From JBBQSN01 sp038213835 (GTDB taxonomy: Bacteria; Actinomycetota; Actinomycetes; Actinomycetales; CAWJMD01), in the NCBI GenBank assembly GCA_038213835.1, contig JBBQSN010000147.1:1-8801 (forward strand): a DNA stretch of 8,801 nt, in the 5' to 3' direction. Made by a program: the position numbers and the translations under genes. This document shows positions 1 to 6,059 of the stretch, in pieces. The notes beneath the pieces are model-generated. The model was not told where the DNA came from. It saw only the letters and a list, made by a program, of their open reading frames with translations, and searched no databases. The stretch's first letter is position 1; each line of letters opens with the position of its first letter.

Positions 1-2200
1 CGACGGTCGGGTCCCGGCGCTGGGTGGGCACCGCGCCCTCGATGCCGCGATCCGCGATCAGGGCGGGCAGCTCGTCGGCGGGCACCGGCCGGCTCCACAG
101 GTAGCCCTGACCGAGGTCGCAGCGCGCCTCGCGCAGCCACGTGTGCTGCGTGTTGTCCTCCACGCCCTCGGCCACGGTGGTGAGGTGCAGGTCACGGCTC
201 ATCGCGATGATCGCCAGCGTGATCGAGGCGTCGTCCTGACTGCTGGTCACGTGGTCGATGAAGGACTTGTCGACCTTGAGGACGTCCACGGGCAGCTGGG
301 ACAGGTACGACAGCGAGCTGTACCCCGTCCCGAAGTCGTCGATCGCGACCCGGATGCCGTGCTCGCGCAGGGCGGCCAGCCGCGGCGACACGGTGGCCAG
401 GTCGGCCATCACGACGCTCTCGGTGATCTCGACGACGAGCCGTTCCGGTGCGAGCCCGGTCTCGGCGAGGACGTCCAGCACCTCCTGGACGAAGTCCGGG
501 TGCGAGAGCTGTTGCGCGGCCACGTTGACCGCCATCGTGACCGGACCGCGCACCTGCAGCGTGACCGCCTGACGGCAGGCCTCGCGCAGCACCCAGGACC
601 CGAGCCGGCCGATCAGCCCCGTCTCCTCGGCCAGGGGGATGAAGGTGATGGGCGGGAGCAGGCCGCGCTCGGGGTGCTGCCAGCGTACGAGCGCCTCGAA
701 GCCGGTGATCCGACCGTGGGTGATGGAGACGGTCGGCTGGTAGTGCAACACCAGCTGGTCCTCGTCCAGGGCGCGGTGCAGCTCGGACCGCAGCTCGAGC
801 CGCTGCACCGCGTCGGCGTGCATCGAGGCCTCGTACAGGGCGACCGTGGACCGGGCGCTGGACTTCCCCGCGCCCTTCGCCCGGTACATGGCCAGGTCGG
901 CGTTGCGCAGCAGGTCCTGGCCGGCGGCCTCCCCGACGCGCGTGGTCGCGACCCCGATGCTCAGCCGCACGGGCACGACCGTCCGGCCCACGGTGACGGG
1001 TTCCTCGACGGCGGCGACCACGGCCTCGGCCACCGCCAGCGCTTCCGCCGGCCCGGTGCGGTCCAGCAGCACGGCGAACTCGTCGCCGCCGAGACGGGCA
1101 GCGGTGTCCCCGGGCCTGACCACGGTGCCGATCCGGCGCCCGACGATCGCGAGCAGCTCGTCACCCGTCGCGTGCCCGAGGCTGTCGTTGACCGTCTTGA
1201 AGTCGTCGAGGTCGCAGAACAGCACCGTGACCTCGGCCCCGTCCTGCGCTCCCGAGAGCGCGTGGCCGAGCCGGTCCATGAAGAGCTGTCGGTTCGCGAG
1301 GCCGGTCAGGTCGTCGTAGAACGCCTGCGCGGCCAACCGCTCCTGCAGCGCGTGCCGCTCGGTCGCGTCGCGCAGGGTGAGCACCAGGCCGGCGACGGCG
1401 GGCTCGTCCAACAGGTTGGTGAGGCTGCCCTCGAGCACCCGCTCGCGGCCGTCGGCGCGCCGCACCCGGGTGCGCATGGCGCAGTCCTCGCCTGGCCCCA
1501 GGCCGGAGATCTGGGCGACCATCGTGCGGGCGTCGGCCTCAAGGACGTGCTCCACGAGCAGGCCGCCGAGGACCTCCTCGGGCTCTCGGCCGAGGACGGT
1601 GCGCACCGACGGGCTGACGAAGGTGCTGCGGCCACCGGCATCGAGTACCAGGACGAGCTCGGCACCGTTCTGCACCAAGGCCATCAGCCGTTTCTCGCTG
1701 GCCTCGAGCGACTCCTGCTCGGTGACGCGCTGCTGCAGGGCGCGGTGCCGCTGCACGACGCGACGGAACCACAGGAACCAGCCGACCGAGACCACCACCA
1801 GGAGGATCGCGTGGGCCAGGTTCGCCTGCCGGTCGATCGTCTCGCTGCGCGCGACGACGGCCTCGCCGACGGCGGCGCTGGCCAGCCGCGCCTCCTCGGT
1901 GCGGCCGTCCTGCGCGGCGTCCAGACCGGTCGTGAGGTCCTGGATCTCGGCGTCCGGCAGCCCGCTGCGCCCGAGCTGGCTCACGAGGTCGCGCGCGTCG
2001 GCCAGGACCAGCGCAGGCGCGGCACCCTCGAGCACCGTGAGCATCCCGTGCAGCTCGGCCTGCAGCACCTGCTGCTGCCGCACGTCGTCACCGCGGTGGT
2101 ACACGAAGTCGAGCAGGGCGAACTCGCCGACCACGACGAGCACCGTGACGAGCCCGGTCGCGACGCCACGCCTCCAGGACCTGGTGGCAGGTAAGGCCAT
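1..2200 (-). CDS. Membrane-anchored PAS-GGDEF-EAL cyclic di-GMP enzyme (3' end outside window)
   Basis: Predicted to synthesise and/or hydrolyse cyclic di-GMP at the membrane. About 733 residues are visible and the C-terminus is cut by the left edge. Seen in order: a membrane helix (about residues 11-31), an external segment of about 100 residues, a second helix (about 131-150, SVGWFLWF), a PAS-like domain (about 170-285), GGDEF (about 290-450) and EAL (about 470-720). The GGDEF motif is intact at residues 371-375, with an RxxD inhibitory-site motif (RPGD) five residues before it. The EAL motif (EALVRW) is at 502-504. The other phosphodiesterase signature stretches are also present: VNVA, ITES, DDFGTGYSSL, LKVDKSF, AEGVED and GQGYLWSRP. 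The last of these normally lies close to the C-terminus, so little is missing. The start ATG follows a purine-rich AGGGGG at good spacing. The gene is divergent from the secreted phosphatase-fold gene. The net direction of activity cannot be told from sequence. Confidence 0.95.
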   Translation of the reverse strand, partial: MALPATRSWRRGVATGLVTVLVVVGEFALLDFVYHRGDDVRQQQVLQAELHGMLTVLEGAAPALVLADARDLVSQLGRSGLPDAEIQDLTTGLDAAQDGRTEEARLASAAVGEAVVARSETIDRQANLAHAILLVVVSVGWFLWFRRVVQRHRALQQRVTEQESLEASEKRLMALVQNGAELVLVLDAGGRSTFVSPSVRTVLGREPEEVLGGLLVEHVLEADARTMVAQISGLGPGEDCAMRTRVRRADGRERVLEGSLTNLLDEPAVAGLVLTLRDATERHALQERLAAQAFYDDLTGLANRQLFMDRLGHALSGAQDGAEVTVLFCDLDDFKTVNDSLGHATGDELLAIVGRRIGTVVRPGDTAARLGGDEFAVLLDRTGPAEALAVAEAVVAAVEEPVTVGRTVVPVRLSIGVATTRVGEAAGQDLLRNADLAMYRAKGAGKSSARSTVALYEASMHADAVQRLELRSELHRALDEDQLVLHYQPTVSITHGRITGFEALVRWQHPERGLLPPITFIPLAEETGLIGRLGSWVLREACRQAVTLQVRGPVTMAVNVAAQQLSHPDFVQEVLDVLAETGLAPERLVVEITESVVMADLATVSPRLAALREHGIRVAIDDFGTGYSSLSYLSQLPVDVLKVDKSFIDHVTSSQDDASITLAIIAMSRDLHLTTVAEGVEDNTQHTWLREARCDLGQGYLWSRPVPADELPALIADRGIEGAVPTQRRDPTV

Positions 2201-2369
2201 CCGTCCCCCTGTCGTGTCGTCGCCGGCGCGGGTGCGGACGACGCGTCCAACTCGTCCTCGGGAGGATCGGCACCTTCGGTGCTCGCTTGAGCCGGGTCGG
2301 GGCAGGGAGCGGCAGAACCGTCACCGCCCGTTCTCCCCGTGGACGCCCGCGAGAGCCCACGATGGGGGC
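2201..2369. other. Divergent intergenic spacer
   Basis: These 169 bp separate the start of the cyclic di-GMP gene (minus) from the start of the secreted phosphatase-fold gene (plus) and must hold the promoters of both. I see no convincing -10/-35 pair on either strand. Two short dyads are visible: GGACG-acg-CGTCC at 2236-2248 and GCACC-ttc-GGTGC at 2270-2282. Such short dyads are expected by chance in DNA this GC-rich, so no operator is claimed. Confidence 0.6.
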
Positions 2370-3659
2370 ATGCAGACCACGCACCGATCCCGCACCAACG
2401 CCCTGGTCGCCCTCGCCGCCGCAGGGGCCACCCTGCTGGCCGGTGCGGCCCTTGCTCCCGCGTCCGCCTCCGGGGGCGGGCACGGGTCGCGCGGCGAGAC
2501 GGTCCGGTTCGCCACCTTCAACGCCTCGCTCAACCGGGCGGTCGAGGGCGAGCTGGTCCAGGACCTGTCCACCCGCGACGACCCGCAGGCCGCTGCGGTG
2601 GCCGAGATCGTCCAGCGCGTGGACCCCGACGTGCTGCTGGTCAACGAGTTCGACTACGTGCCGGGTGGTCGGGCGGCCGATCTGTTCCGCAGCAACTACC
2701 TCGAGGTCTCGCAGCACGGGGCGCGGCCGGTGCGGTACCCGTACGTCTACGTGGCGCCGTCCAACACGGGCATCCCCTCCGGTCACGACCTCAACAACGA
2801 CGGGACGGTCGGCGGCGGCGACGACGCCTTCGGTTTCGGTCTGTTCGAGGGCCAGTACGGCATGGCGGTGTTCTCCAAGCACCCGATCGACACCCGGAAG
2901 GTGCGCACCTTCCAGACGTTCCGCTGGGCCGACATGCCCGGCGCGCTGCTGCCTGACGACCCCGCCACCCCGGAACCGGCCGACTGGTACTCGGCCGAGG
3001 AGCTCGAGGACGTCCGGCTGTCGAGCAAGTCGCACTGGGACGTCCCGGTGCGGGTCGGCGCCGACCGGCGCGGCCACGGCGGCCGCACCGTGCACTTCCT
3101 CGTCTCGCACCCGACGCCGCCCACCTTCGACGGCGCCGAGGACCGCAACGGCACCCGCAACCACGACGAGATCCGGTTCTGGACCGACTACGTGAGCGGT
3201 GGCCGCGACGCGCGCTACGTCTACGACGACCGCGGCCGTCGCGGCGGGCTGGCGCGCGGCGCCTCCTTCGTGGTGGCGGGCGACCAGAACAGCGACCCGG
3301 TGGACGGCGACTCGGTGCCCGGTGCGATCCAGCAGCTGCTCGACCACCCCCGCGTCACCGACCCGAGGCCCGCGTCGCGCGGGGCCGTCGAGGCCGCCGC
3401 CGTGCAGGGTGGCGCGAACACCACCCACGAGGGGAACCCGCGGTTCGACACCGCCGACTTCAACGACAACCCGCAGCCGGGCAACCTGAGGGCCGACTAC
3501 GTGCTGCCCTCGCGCGACCTGCGGGTGAGGGACGCGGGCGTGTTCTGGCCGGTGCAGGCGAACCCGCTGTCGCGGCTCACCGGAACCTTCCCGTTCCCCT
3601 CCTCGGACCACCGCTCGGTCTGGGTCGACCTCGTGGTCGGGCGTTCCGGGCACCGATGA
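2370..3659 (+). CDS. Secreted endonuclease/exonuclease/phosphatase-family protein
   Basis: A 429-residue exported hydrolase of the DNase I-like metal-dependent fold, whose members cut phosphodiester or phosphomonoester bonds. A signal peptide is clear: basic MQTTHRSRTN, hydrophobic residues 11-31, and a likely cut after ASA near residue 34. Fold landmarks in order: FATFNAS (N51), LLVNEFDY (E93), VSHPTP (H247), VVAGDQNSDP (D305, N307), LRADYVLPS (D376) and the C-terminal SSDHRSV (D413, H414). These match the metal-binding and general-acid/base positions of the family. Residues 140-151 form a 12-residue calcium-loop-like insert (D-x-N-x-D-G...D), followed by DAFGFG and QYGMAVFSKHPI. The ATG is chosen because it opens the signal peptide; the upstream open frame is antisense to the neighbouring gene. 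The ribosome site is weak (GGGGG only about 2 nt before the ATG). Substrate is unknown; extracellular nucleic acid or organic phosphate is possible. No membrane anchor is seen after the signal peptide. Confidence 0.9.
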   Translation: MQTTHRSRTNALVALAAAGATLLAGAALAPASASGGGHGSRGETVRFATFNASLNRAVEGELVQDLSTRDDPQAAAVAEIVQRVDPDVLLVNEFDYVPGGRAADLFRSNYLEVSQHGARPVRYPYVYVAPSNTGIPSGHDLNNDGTVGGGDDAFGFGLFEGQYGMAVFSKHPIDTRKVRTFQTFRWADMPGALLPDDPATPEPADWYSAEELEDVRLSSKSHWDVPVRVGADRRGHGGRTVHFLVSHPTPPTFDGAEDRNGTRNHDEIRFWTDYVSGGRDARYVYDDRGRRGGLARGASFVVAGDQNSDPVDGDSVPGAIQQLLDHPRVTDPRPASRGAVEAAAVQGGANTTHEGNPRFDTADFNDNPQPGNLRADYVLPSRDLRVRDAGVFWPVQANPLSRLTGTFPFPSSDHRSVWVDLVVGRSGHR

Positions 3660-3662
3660 GGT

Positions 3663-3705
3663 TCGGGTGCCTGGCCGGTCATACCTGTGACGGCCCCGCA
3701 CCCGA
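3663..3705 (+). terminator. Strong interrupted stem-loop between phosphatase-fold and hydrolase genes
   Basis: Outer arms TCGGGTGC (3663-3670) and GCACCCGA (3698-3705) pair perfectly over 8 bp. After a 2x2 internal loop (CT opposite CC), GGCC (3673-3676) pairs with GGCC (3692-3695). Then, past a single bulged G (3677), GTCA (3678-3681) pairs with TGAC (3688-3691), closing a 6-nt loop TACCTG. That makes 16 base pairs in total. It starts 3 nt after the stop of the upstream gene and ends 6 nt before the GGAGG of the hydrolase. No T-run follows, so it is either a U-tract-less terminator, a leader structure close to the hydrolase ribosome site, or a DNA operator. The role is inferred; the pairing is read directly. 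Confidence 0.5.
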
Positions 3706-3722
3706 CCCGACGGAGGACATCC

Positions 3723-4472
3723 ATGACCACCCGGTACGTGCTCGTCCCGGGCGCCGGGTCCGGTCCCTGGTACTGGCACCGTGTCGTCCCGCTGCTCGAG
3801 GCGCTGGGGCACGACGTGGTGGCCGTCGACCTGCCCTGCGACGACGAGGGCGCCGGCCTGGAGGCCTATGCCGACCTCGTCGGGGCAGCGGTGGCCGACC
3901 ACCCGTCGGTCGTCGTGGTCGGCCAGTCGATGGGCGCGCTGTCGGCCACGCTCGCGTGCGCCCGCCGGCCCGTCGACCTGCTGGTGCTGGTGGCGCCGAT
4001 GGTGCCGCGGCCCGGCGAGACCGGCGGCCAGTGGTGGGAGGCCGTGGGCCAGGCGGAGGCCGCCGCCGCGCTCGCCGCCGAGCAGGGTCGGGCCGCCGAG
4101 CCGTTCGACGAGCAGGTGGTGTTCCTGCACGACGTGCCGCCCGAGGTGCTCGCGGCCGGTGCCGACGAGGTCCGCGACCAGGCCGGGCGACCGTTCGAGG
4201 ACCCCTGGCCGCTGGACGCCTGGCCCGACGTCCCCACCCGGGTCGTGGCCTGCCGGGACGACCGGCTGTTCCCGCTGCCGCTGGTGCGCCGGTACACCCG
4301 CGACCGGCTGGGCATCTCGCCGGACGAGATGTCCGGCGGCCACCTGCCCGCGCTGGCGCACCCGCAGGAGCTGGTGGACCTGCTCGAGTGGTTGCGGTGG
4401 CAGGAAGGGCCTTCGCGTGGTCGGAGGGGACGGCTAGGGTCGGCCACGACGTCCGAGGAGGCACGAGCATGA
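3723..4472 (+). CDS. Alpha/beta hydrolase
   Basis: A cytoplasmic alpha/beta-hydrolase-fold enzyme of 249 residues with no signal peptide. The fold opens with LVPGAGSGPWYWHRV (oxyanion-hole region), the nucleophile elbow is GQSMG (S69), the likely acid is D180 in CRDDRLFP, and the histidine is H207 in SGGHLPALAHP, so the triad is complete. The short lid and the opening resemble the esterase/hydroxynitrile-lyase-like branch; the substrate is unknown. The ATG start is fixed by GGAGG at 3712-3716, 6 nt upstream; an in-frame GTG at 3687 lies inside the upstream stem-loop and is less likely. The last 20 or so residues (from about 230, PSRGRRGRLG on) are low-complexity and polar; their DNA overlaps the putative sigma-gene promoter and ribosome site, so they may be read-through rather than functional sequence. 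The stop overlaps the sigma-factor start (ATGA), implying coupled translation. Confidence 0.9.
   Translation: MTTRYVLVPGAGSGPWYWHRVVPLLEALGHDVVAVDLPCDDEGAGLEAYADLVGAAVADHPSVVVVGQSMGALSATLACARRPVDLLVLVAPMVPRPGETGGQWWEAVGQAEAAAALAAEQGRAAEPFDEQVVFLHDVPPEVLAAGADEVRDQAGRPFEDPWPLDAWPDVPTRVVACRDDRLFPLPLVRRYTRDRLGISPDEMSGGHLPALAHPQELVDLLEWLRWQEGPSRGRRGRLGSATTSEEARA
4412..4440 (+). promoter_or_regulatory. Putative internal promoter for the sigma-factor gene
   Basis: TAGGGT at 4435-4440 matches the actinobacterial -10 pattern TANNNT. A partial -35 (TTCGCG, 4412-4417) lies 17 bp before it. Initiation about 7 nt downstream would give a leader of about 20 nt containing GGAGG (4457-4461), 7 nt before the sigma ATG. 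The site lies inside the 3' end of the hydrolase gene, so the sigma factor could be made both with and without the hydrolase. The -35 is weak, so this is a candidate only. Confidence 0.4.
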
Positions 4473-5473
4473 CCGATCTGGCCGCGGGTCACGACCTGAG
4501 CGTGGAGGGTGCGGACCCCCGCGCCGGGGGCACCGAGCAGCTCGAGCAGTACCGTCGCGAGCTCACCGGCTACTGCTACCGGATGCTCGGCTCGTCCTTC
4601 GACGCCGAGGACGCCGTGCAGGACACCATGGTCCGGGCCTGGAAGGCGTTCGAGAAGTTCGAGGGCCGCTCGTCGGTGCGCTCGTGGCTGTATCGGATCG
4701 CCACGAACGTCTGCCTGACGATGATCGAGCAGTCCGGCCGGCGGGCGATCCCGACCGAGTTCGGCGGCCCCTCCGAGCCCGTCGTCGGCTCCCTCGGCGA
4801 CCCCCAGCCCGAGGCGACGTGGGTCACCCCCGTCCCCACCGACCGGGTCGACCTCACCGCCTCCGACCCGGCCGACGTCGCCGTGGCGCGCGACTCGGTC
4901 CGGATGGCGTTCGTCGCCGCGCTGCAGCACCTGCCTGCCCGGCAGCGGGTCGTGCTGATCCTGCGCGAGGTGCTGCGCTGGAAGGCCGACGAGGTCGCTG
5001 CGCTGCTCGACACCACGACCGCGTCGGTCAACAGCGCCCTGCAGCGCGCGCGAGCCACGATGGCCACCACGGGTCTGGCCGACGAGCCGCTCGACCCGCT
5101 GGACGACGACCACGCCGCCCTGCTCAGCAGCTACGTCGCAGCGTTCGAGTCCTATGACATGGCGGCGCTGGTGCAGCTGCTGGCCGAGGACGCCACCCAG
5201 AACATGCCGCCGTTCGCGCTGTGGTTGCAAGGCCCCGACGACATCGCGGCGTGGATGGTGGGGCCCGGCGCCGCCTGCCGCAGCTCGAAGCTGCTCCCCG
5301 TGCAGGTCAACGGCCGTCCCGGCTTCGCGCAGTACAAGCCGGCTGCGAACGGCCGGTACGAGCCGTGGGCGATCCAGTCCCTGGAGGTCTGCGGCGGCAG
5401 GATCGTCGGCATGACCTTCTTCCTCGACACCAGCCTGTTCGAGGCGTTCGGGGTCCCCACCCACCTGGAGTGA
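4469..5473 (+). CDS. Extended ECF sigma factor with SnoaL-like C-terminal domain (SigX5/SigG type)
   Basis: A 334-residue alternative sigma factor that would direct RNA polymerase to a set of promoters. Sigma region 2 spans about residues 25-92 (LTGYCYRMLGSSFDAEDAVQDT, then SSVRSWLYRIATNVC for -10 recognition). Region 4 spans about 139-200 (LPARQRVVLILREVL, then a helix-turn-helix DTTTASVNSALQRARA). The linker (about 93-138) is acidic and proline-rich. Residues about 212-327 form a SnoaL/NTF2-like domain (SYVAAFESYDMAALVQLLAEDA, later EPWAIQSLEV). This is the domain order and length of the sigma-70 family known as SigX5, related to mycobacterial SigG. In related extended ECF groups the C-terminal domain controls activity in place of a separate anti-sigma factor, and no anti-sigma gene is seen here. 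The ATG has GGAGG 7 nt upstream and overlaps the hydrolase stop. The ligand of the SnoaL domain, if any, is unknown. Confidence 0.93.
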   Translation: MTDLAAGHDLSVEGADPRAGGTEQLEQYRRELTGYCYRMLGSSFDAEDAVQDTMVRAWKAFEKFEGRSSVRSWLYRIATNVCLTMIEQSGRRAIPTEFGGPSEPVVGSLGDPQPEATWVTPVPTDRVDLTASDPADVAVARDSVRMAFVAALQHLPARQRVVLILREVLRWKADEVAALLDTTTASVNSALQRARATMATTGLADEPLDPLDDDHAALLSSYVAAFESYDMAALVQLLAEDATQNMPPFALWLQGPDDIAAWMVGPGAACRSSKLLPVQVNGRPGFAQYKPAANGRYEPWAIQSLEVCGGRIVGMTFFLDTSLFEAFGVPTHLE

Positions 5474-5474
5474 C

Positions 5475-5807
5475 TCAGGCGTCGGCGGTGCGCCGCACCG
5501 AGACCAGCGCCGCGACGTCGAGCCCGGGATTGTGCAGTTCCCGCACGCCCAGTGCGGCCAGCCACAGCACGTCCCGAGCGACGAACCGGTGCCGCAACCC
5601 CGAGCGCAGCCGCAGCTCGACCACGCCCTCGCGCACGACCACGATCGCGCCGCTCCAGTCCACCGGCTCGAACCGCAGCGAGCTGCCCGGCGCCAGCTCC
5701 GTCACGCGACGCACGAACGAGGCCGGCAGCTCGGGTGCTGCGGCCAGCCGGGCGAGCACCTGGTCTGCGGTCACGTGGGTACGACCTGCGCCCGTCCGGT
5801 AACTCAT
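5475..5807 (-). CDS. Small cupin-like protein
   Basis: A 110-residue soluble protein. After a short helical N-terminus (VTADQVLARLAAAPELPASFVRRV) it has alternating hydrophobic beta-strand patterns: SSLRFEP, WSGAIVVVREGVVELRLRSG, RHRFVARDVLWLAAL, RELHNPG, VAALVSVRR. The 'VVVREGVVEL...GDVLWL-like...LHNPG' rhythm resembles a single cupin/double-stranded beta-helix domain. The usual metal-binding histidine pattern is not obvious, so it may bind a ligand or partner rather than be an enzyme. I do not recognise a named family. It is convergent with the sigma gene, the two stops being 1 nt apart. The start is uncertain: ATG 5807 is chosen because the residues before it (from an in-frame ATG at 5879) are Arg/Pro-rich and come from a palindromic spacer. 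No good ribosome site is visible, and GTG at 5774 is an alternative. Confidence 0.75.
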   Translation of the reverse strand: MSYRTGAGRTHVTADQVLARLAAAPELPASFVRRVTELAPGSSLRFEPVDWSGAIVVVREGVVELRLRSGLRHRFVARDVLWLAALGVRELHNPGLDVAALVSVRRTADA

Positions 5808-5814
5808 CGGTGCA

Positions 5815-5849
5815 GGATCCGGGCCCCGCGCGGGGCCGCGCCGGAATCC
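5815..5849. repeat. 16-bp perfect palindrome inside a longer dyad upstream of the cupin-like gene
   Basis: GGCCCCGCGCGGGGCC at 5822-5837 is a perfect palindrome. Outside it, GGATCCGG (5815-5822) and CCGGAATCC (5841-5849) form a near-match second layer with one unpaired base, on partly overlapping sequence. The block lies 8-42 bp before the chosen start of the cupin-like gene on the minus strand. It could be an operator or a leader hairpin. No T-run is present, and it does not sit between gene ends, so a terminator is unlikely. All-G/C palindromes are somewhat favoured by base composition. Confidence 0.5.
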
Positions 5850-6022
5850 GGCCGTCCGTGGTCGCGCAGGTGCGAGCATCGGCGGGTGAGCCTGCTCTCC
5901 TCGCAGTCAGCACGACGGCAGGGGTCGCGCTCTCGGTGACCGTCGAGGTCTGTGGCCCGCCCCGGCCCCAGGACGCTGCCCGTGACCGCGCCGCCCTGTC
6001 CTGCGGGATCCGAGGGCCTGAA
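5850..6022. other. Rest of the divergent spacer, no gene seen
   Basis: Together with the palindrome and the half-site cluster this makes up the gap of about 250 bp between the cupin-like gene (minus) and the phosphotransferase gene (plus). A GTG at 5886 opens only 17 codons without a ribosome site. No RNA gene, recognisable promoter hexamers or repeat were seen in this stretch. Confidence 0.5.
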
Positions 6023-6051
6023 GATGAGAGGCGTCTCATGAGAGCCTCATC
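6023..6051. promoter_or_regulatory. Cluster of CTCAT/ATGAG half-sites, likely response-regulator operator
   Basis: CTCAT occurs at 6035-6039 and 6046-6050, a direct repeat with an exact 11-bp period. Its complement ATGAG occurs at 6024-6028 and 6038-6042. The centre TCTCATGAGA (6034-6043) is a perfect 10-bp palindrome. OmpR/PhoB-family regulators bind direct repeats of about 11-bp period, so this is read as an operator controlling the phosphotransferase-kinase unit that begins a few bases downstream. The overlap with the expected promoter position is inferred, and no clear -10/-35 pair is visible. Confidence 0.5.
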
Positions 6052-6059
6052 GTGTGCTC

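Noticed and set aside
143..2194. 683-codon plus-strand open frame
   Set aside because: It lies antisense to the cyclic di-GMP gene, whose motifs are unmistakable. The translation is His/Arg/Gly/Val-rich with no domain, as expected for an opposite-strand shadow in DNA this GC-rich.
2236..2282. Two short dyads in the divergent spacer (GGACG/CGTCC and GCACC/GGTGC)
   Set aside because: Five-base arms are common by chance at this base composition, and neither aligns with a visible promoter.
1377..2369. Upstream extension of the phosphatase-fold gene in the same frame
   Set aside because: The extension is antisense to the cyclic di-GMP gene and Arg/Ser/Thr-rich. The ATG at 2370 begins a textbook signal peptide.
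3687..3722. GTG start extending the hydrolase by 12 residues
   Set aside because: It lies inside the stem-loop and has no ribosome site, whereas ATG 3723 has GGAGG at ideal spacing and begins right at the first strand of the fold.
2088..4361. 757-codon minus-strand open frame
   Set aside because: It is antisense to the secreted phosphatase-fold gene and the hydrolase, with low-complexity composition and no motifs: a codon-bias shadow.
4404..4414. GAAGG-g-CCTTC dyad near the putative -35 of the sigma gene
   Set aside because: Very short and inside coding sequence; not enough to call an operator.
5886..5939. Small GTG-initiated open frame of 17 codons
   Set aside because: No ribosome site, no recognisable peptide feature, and it ends quickly; likely chance.
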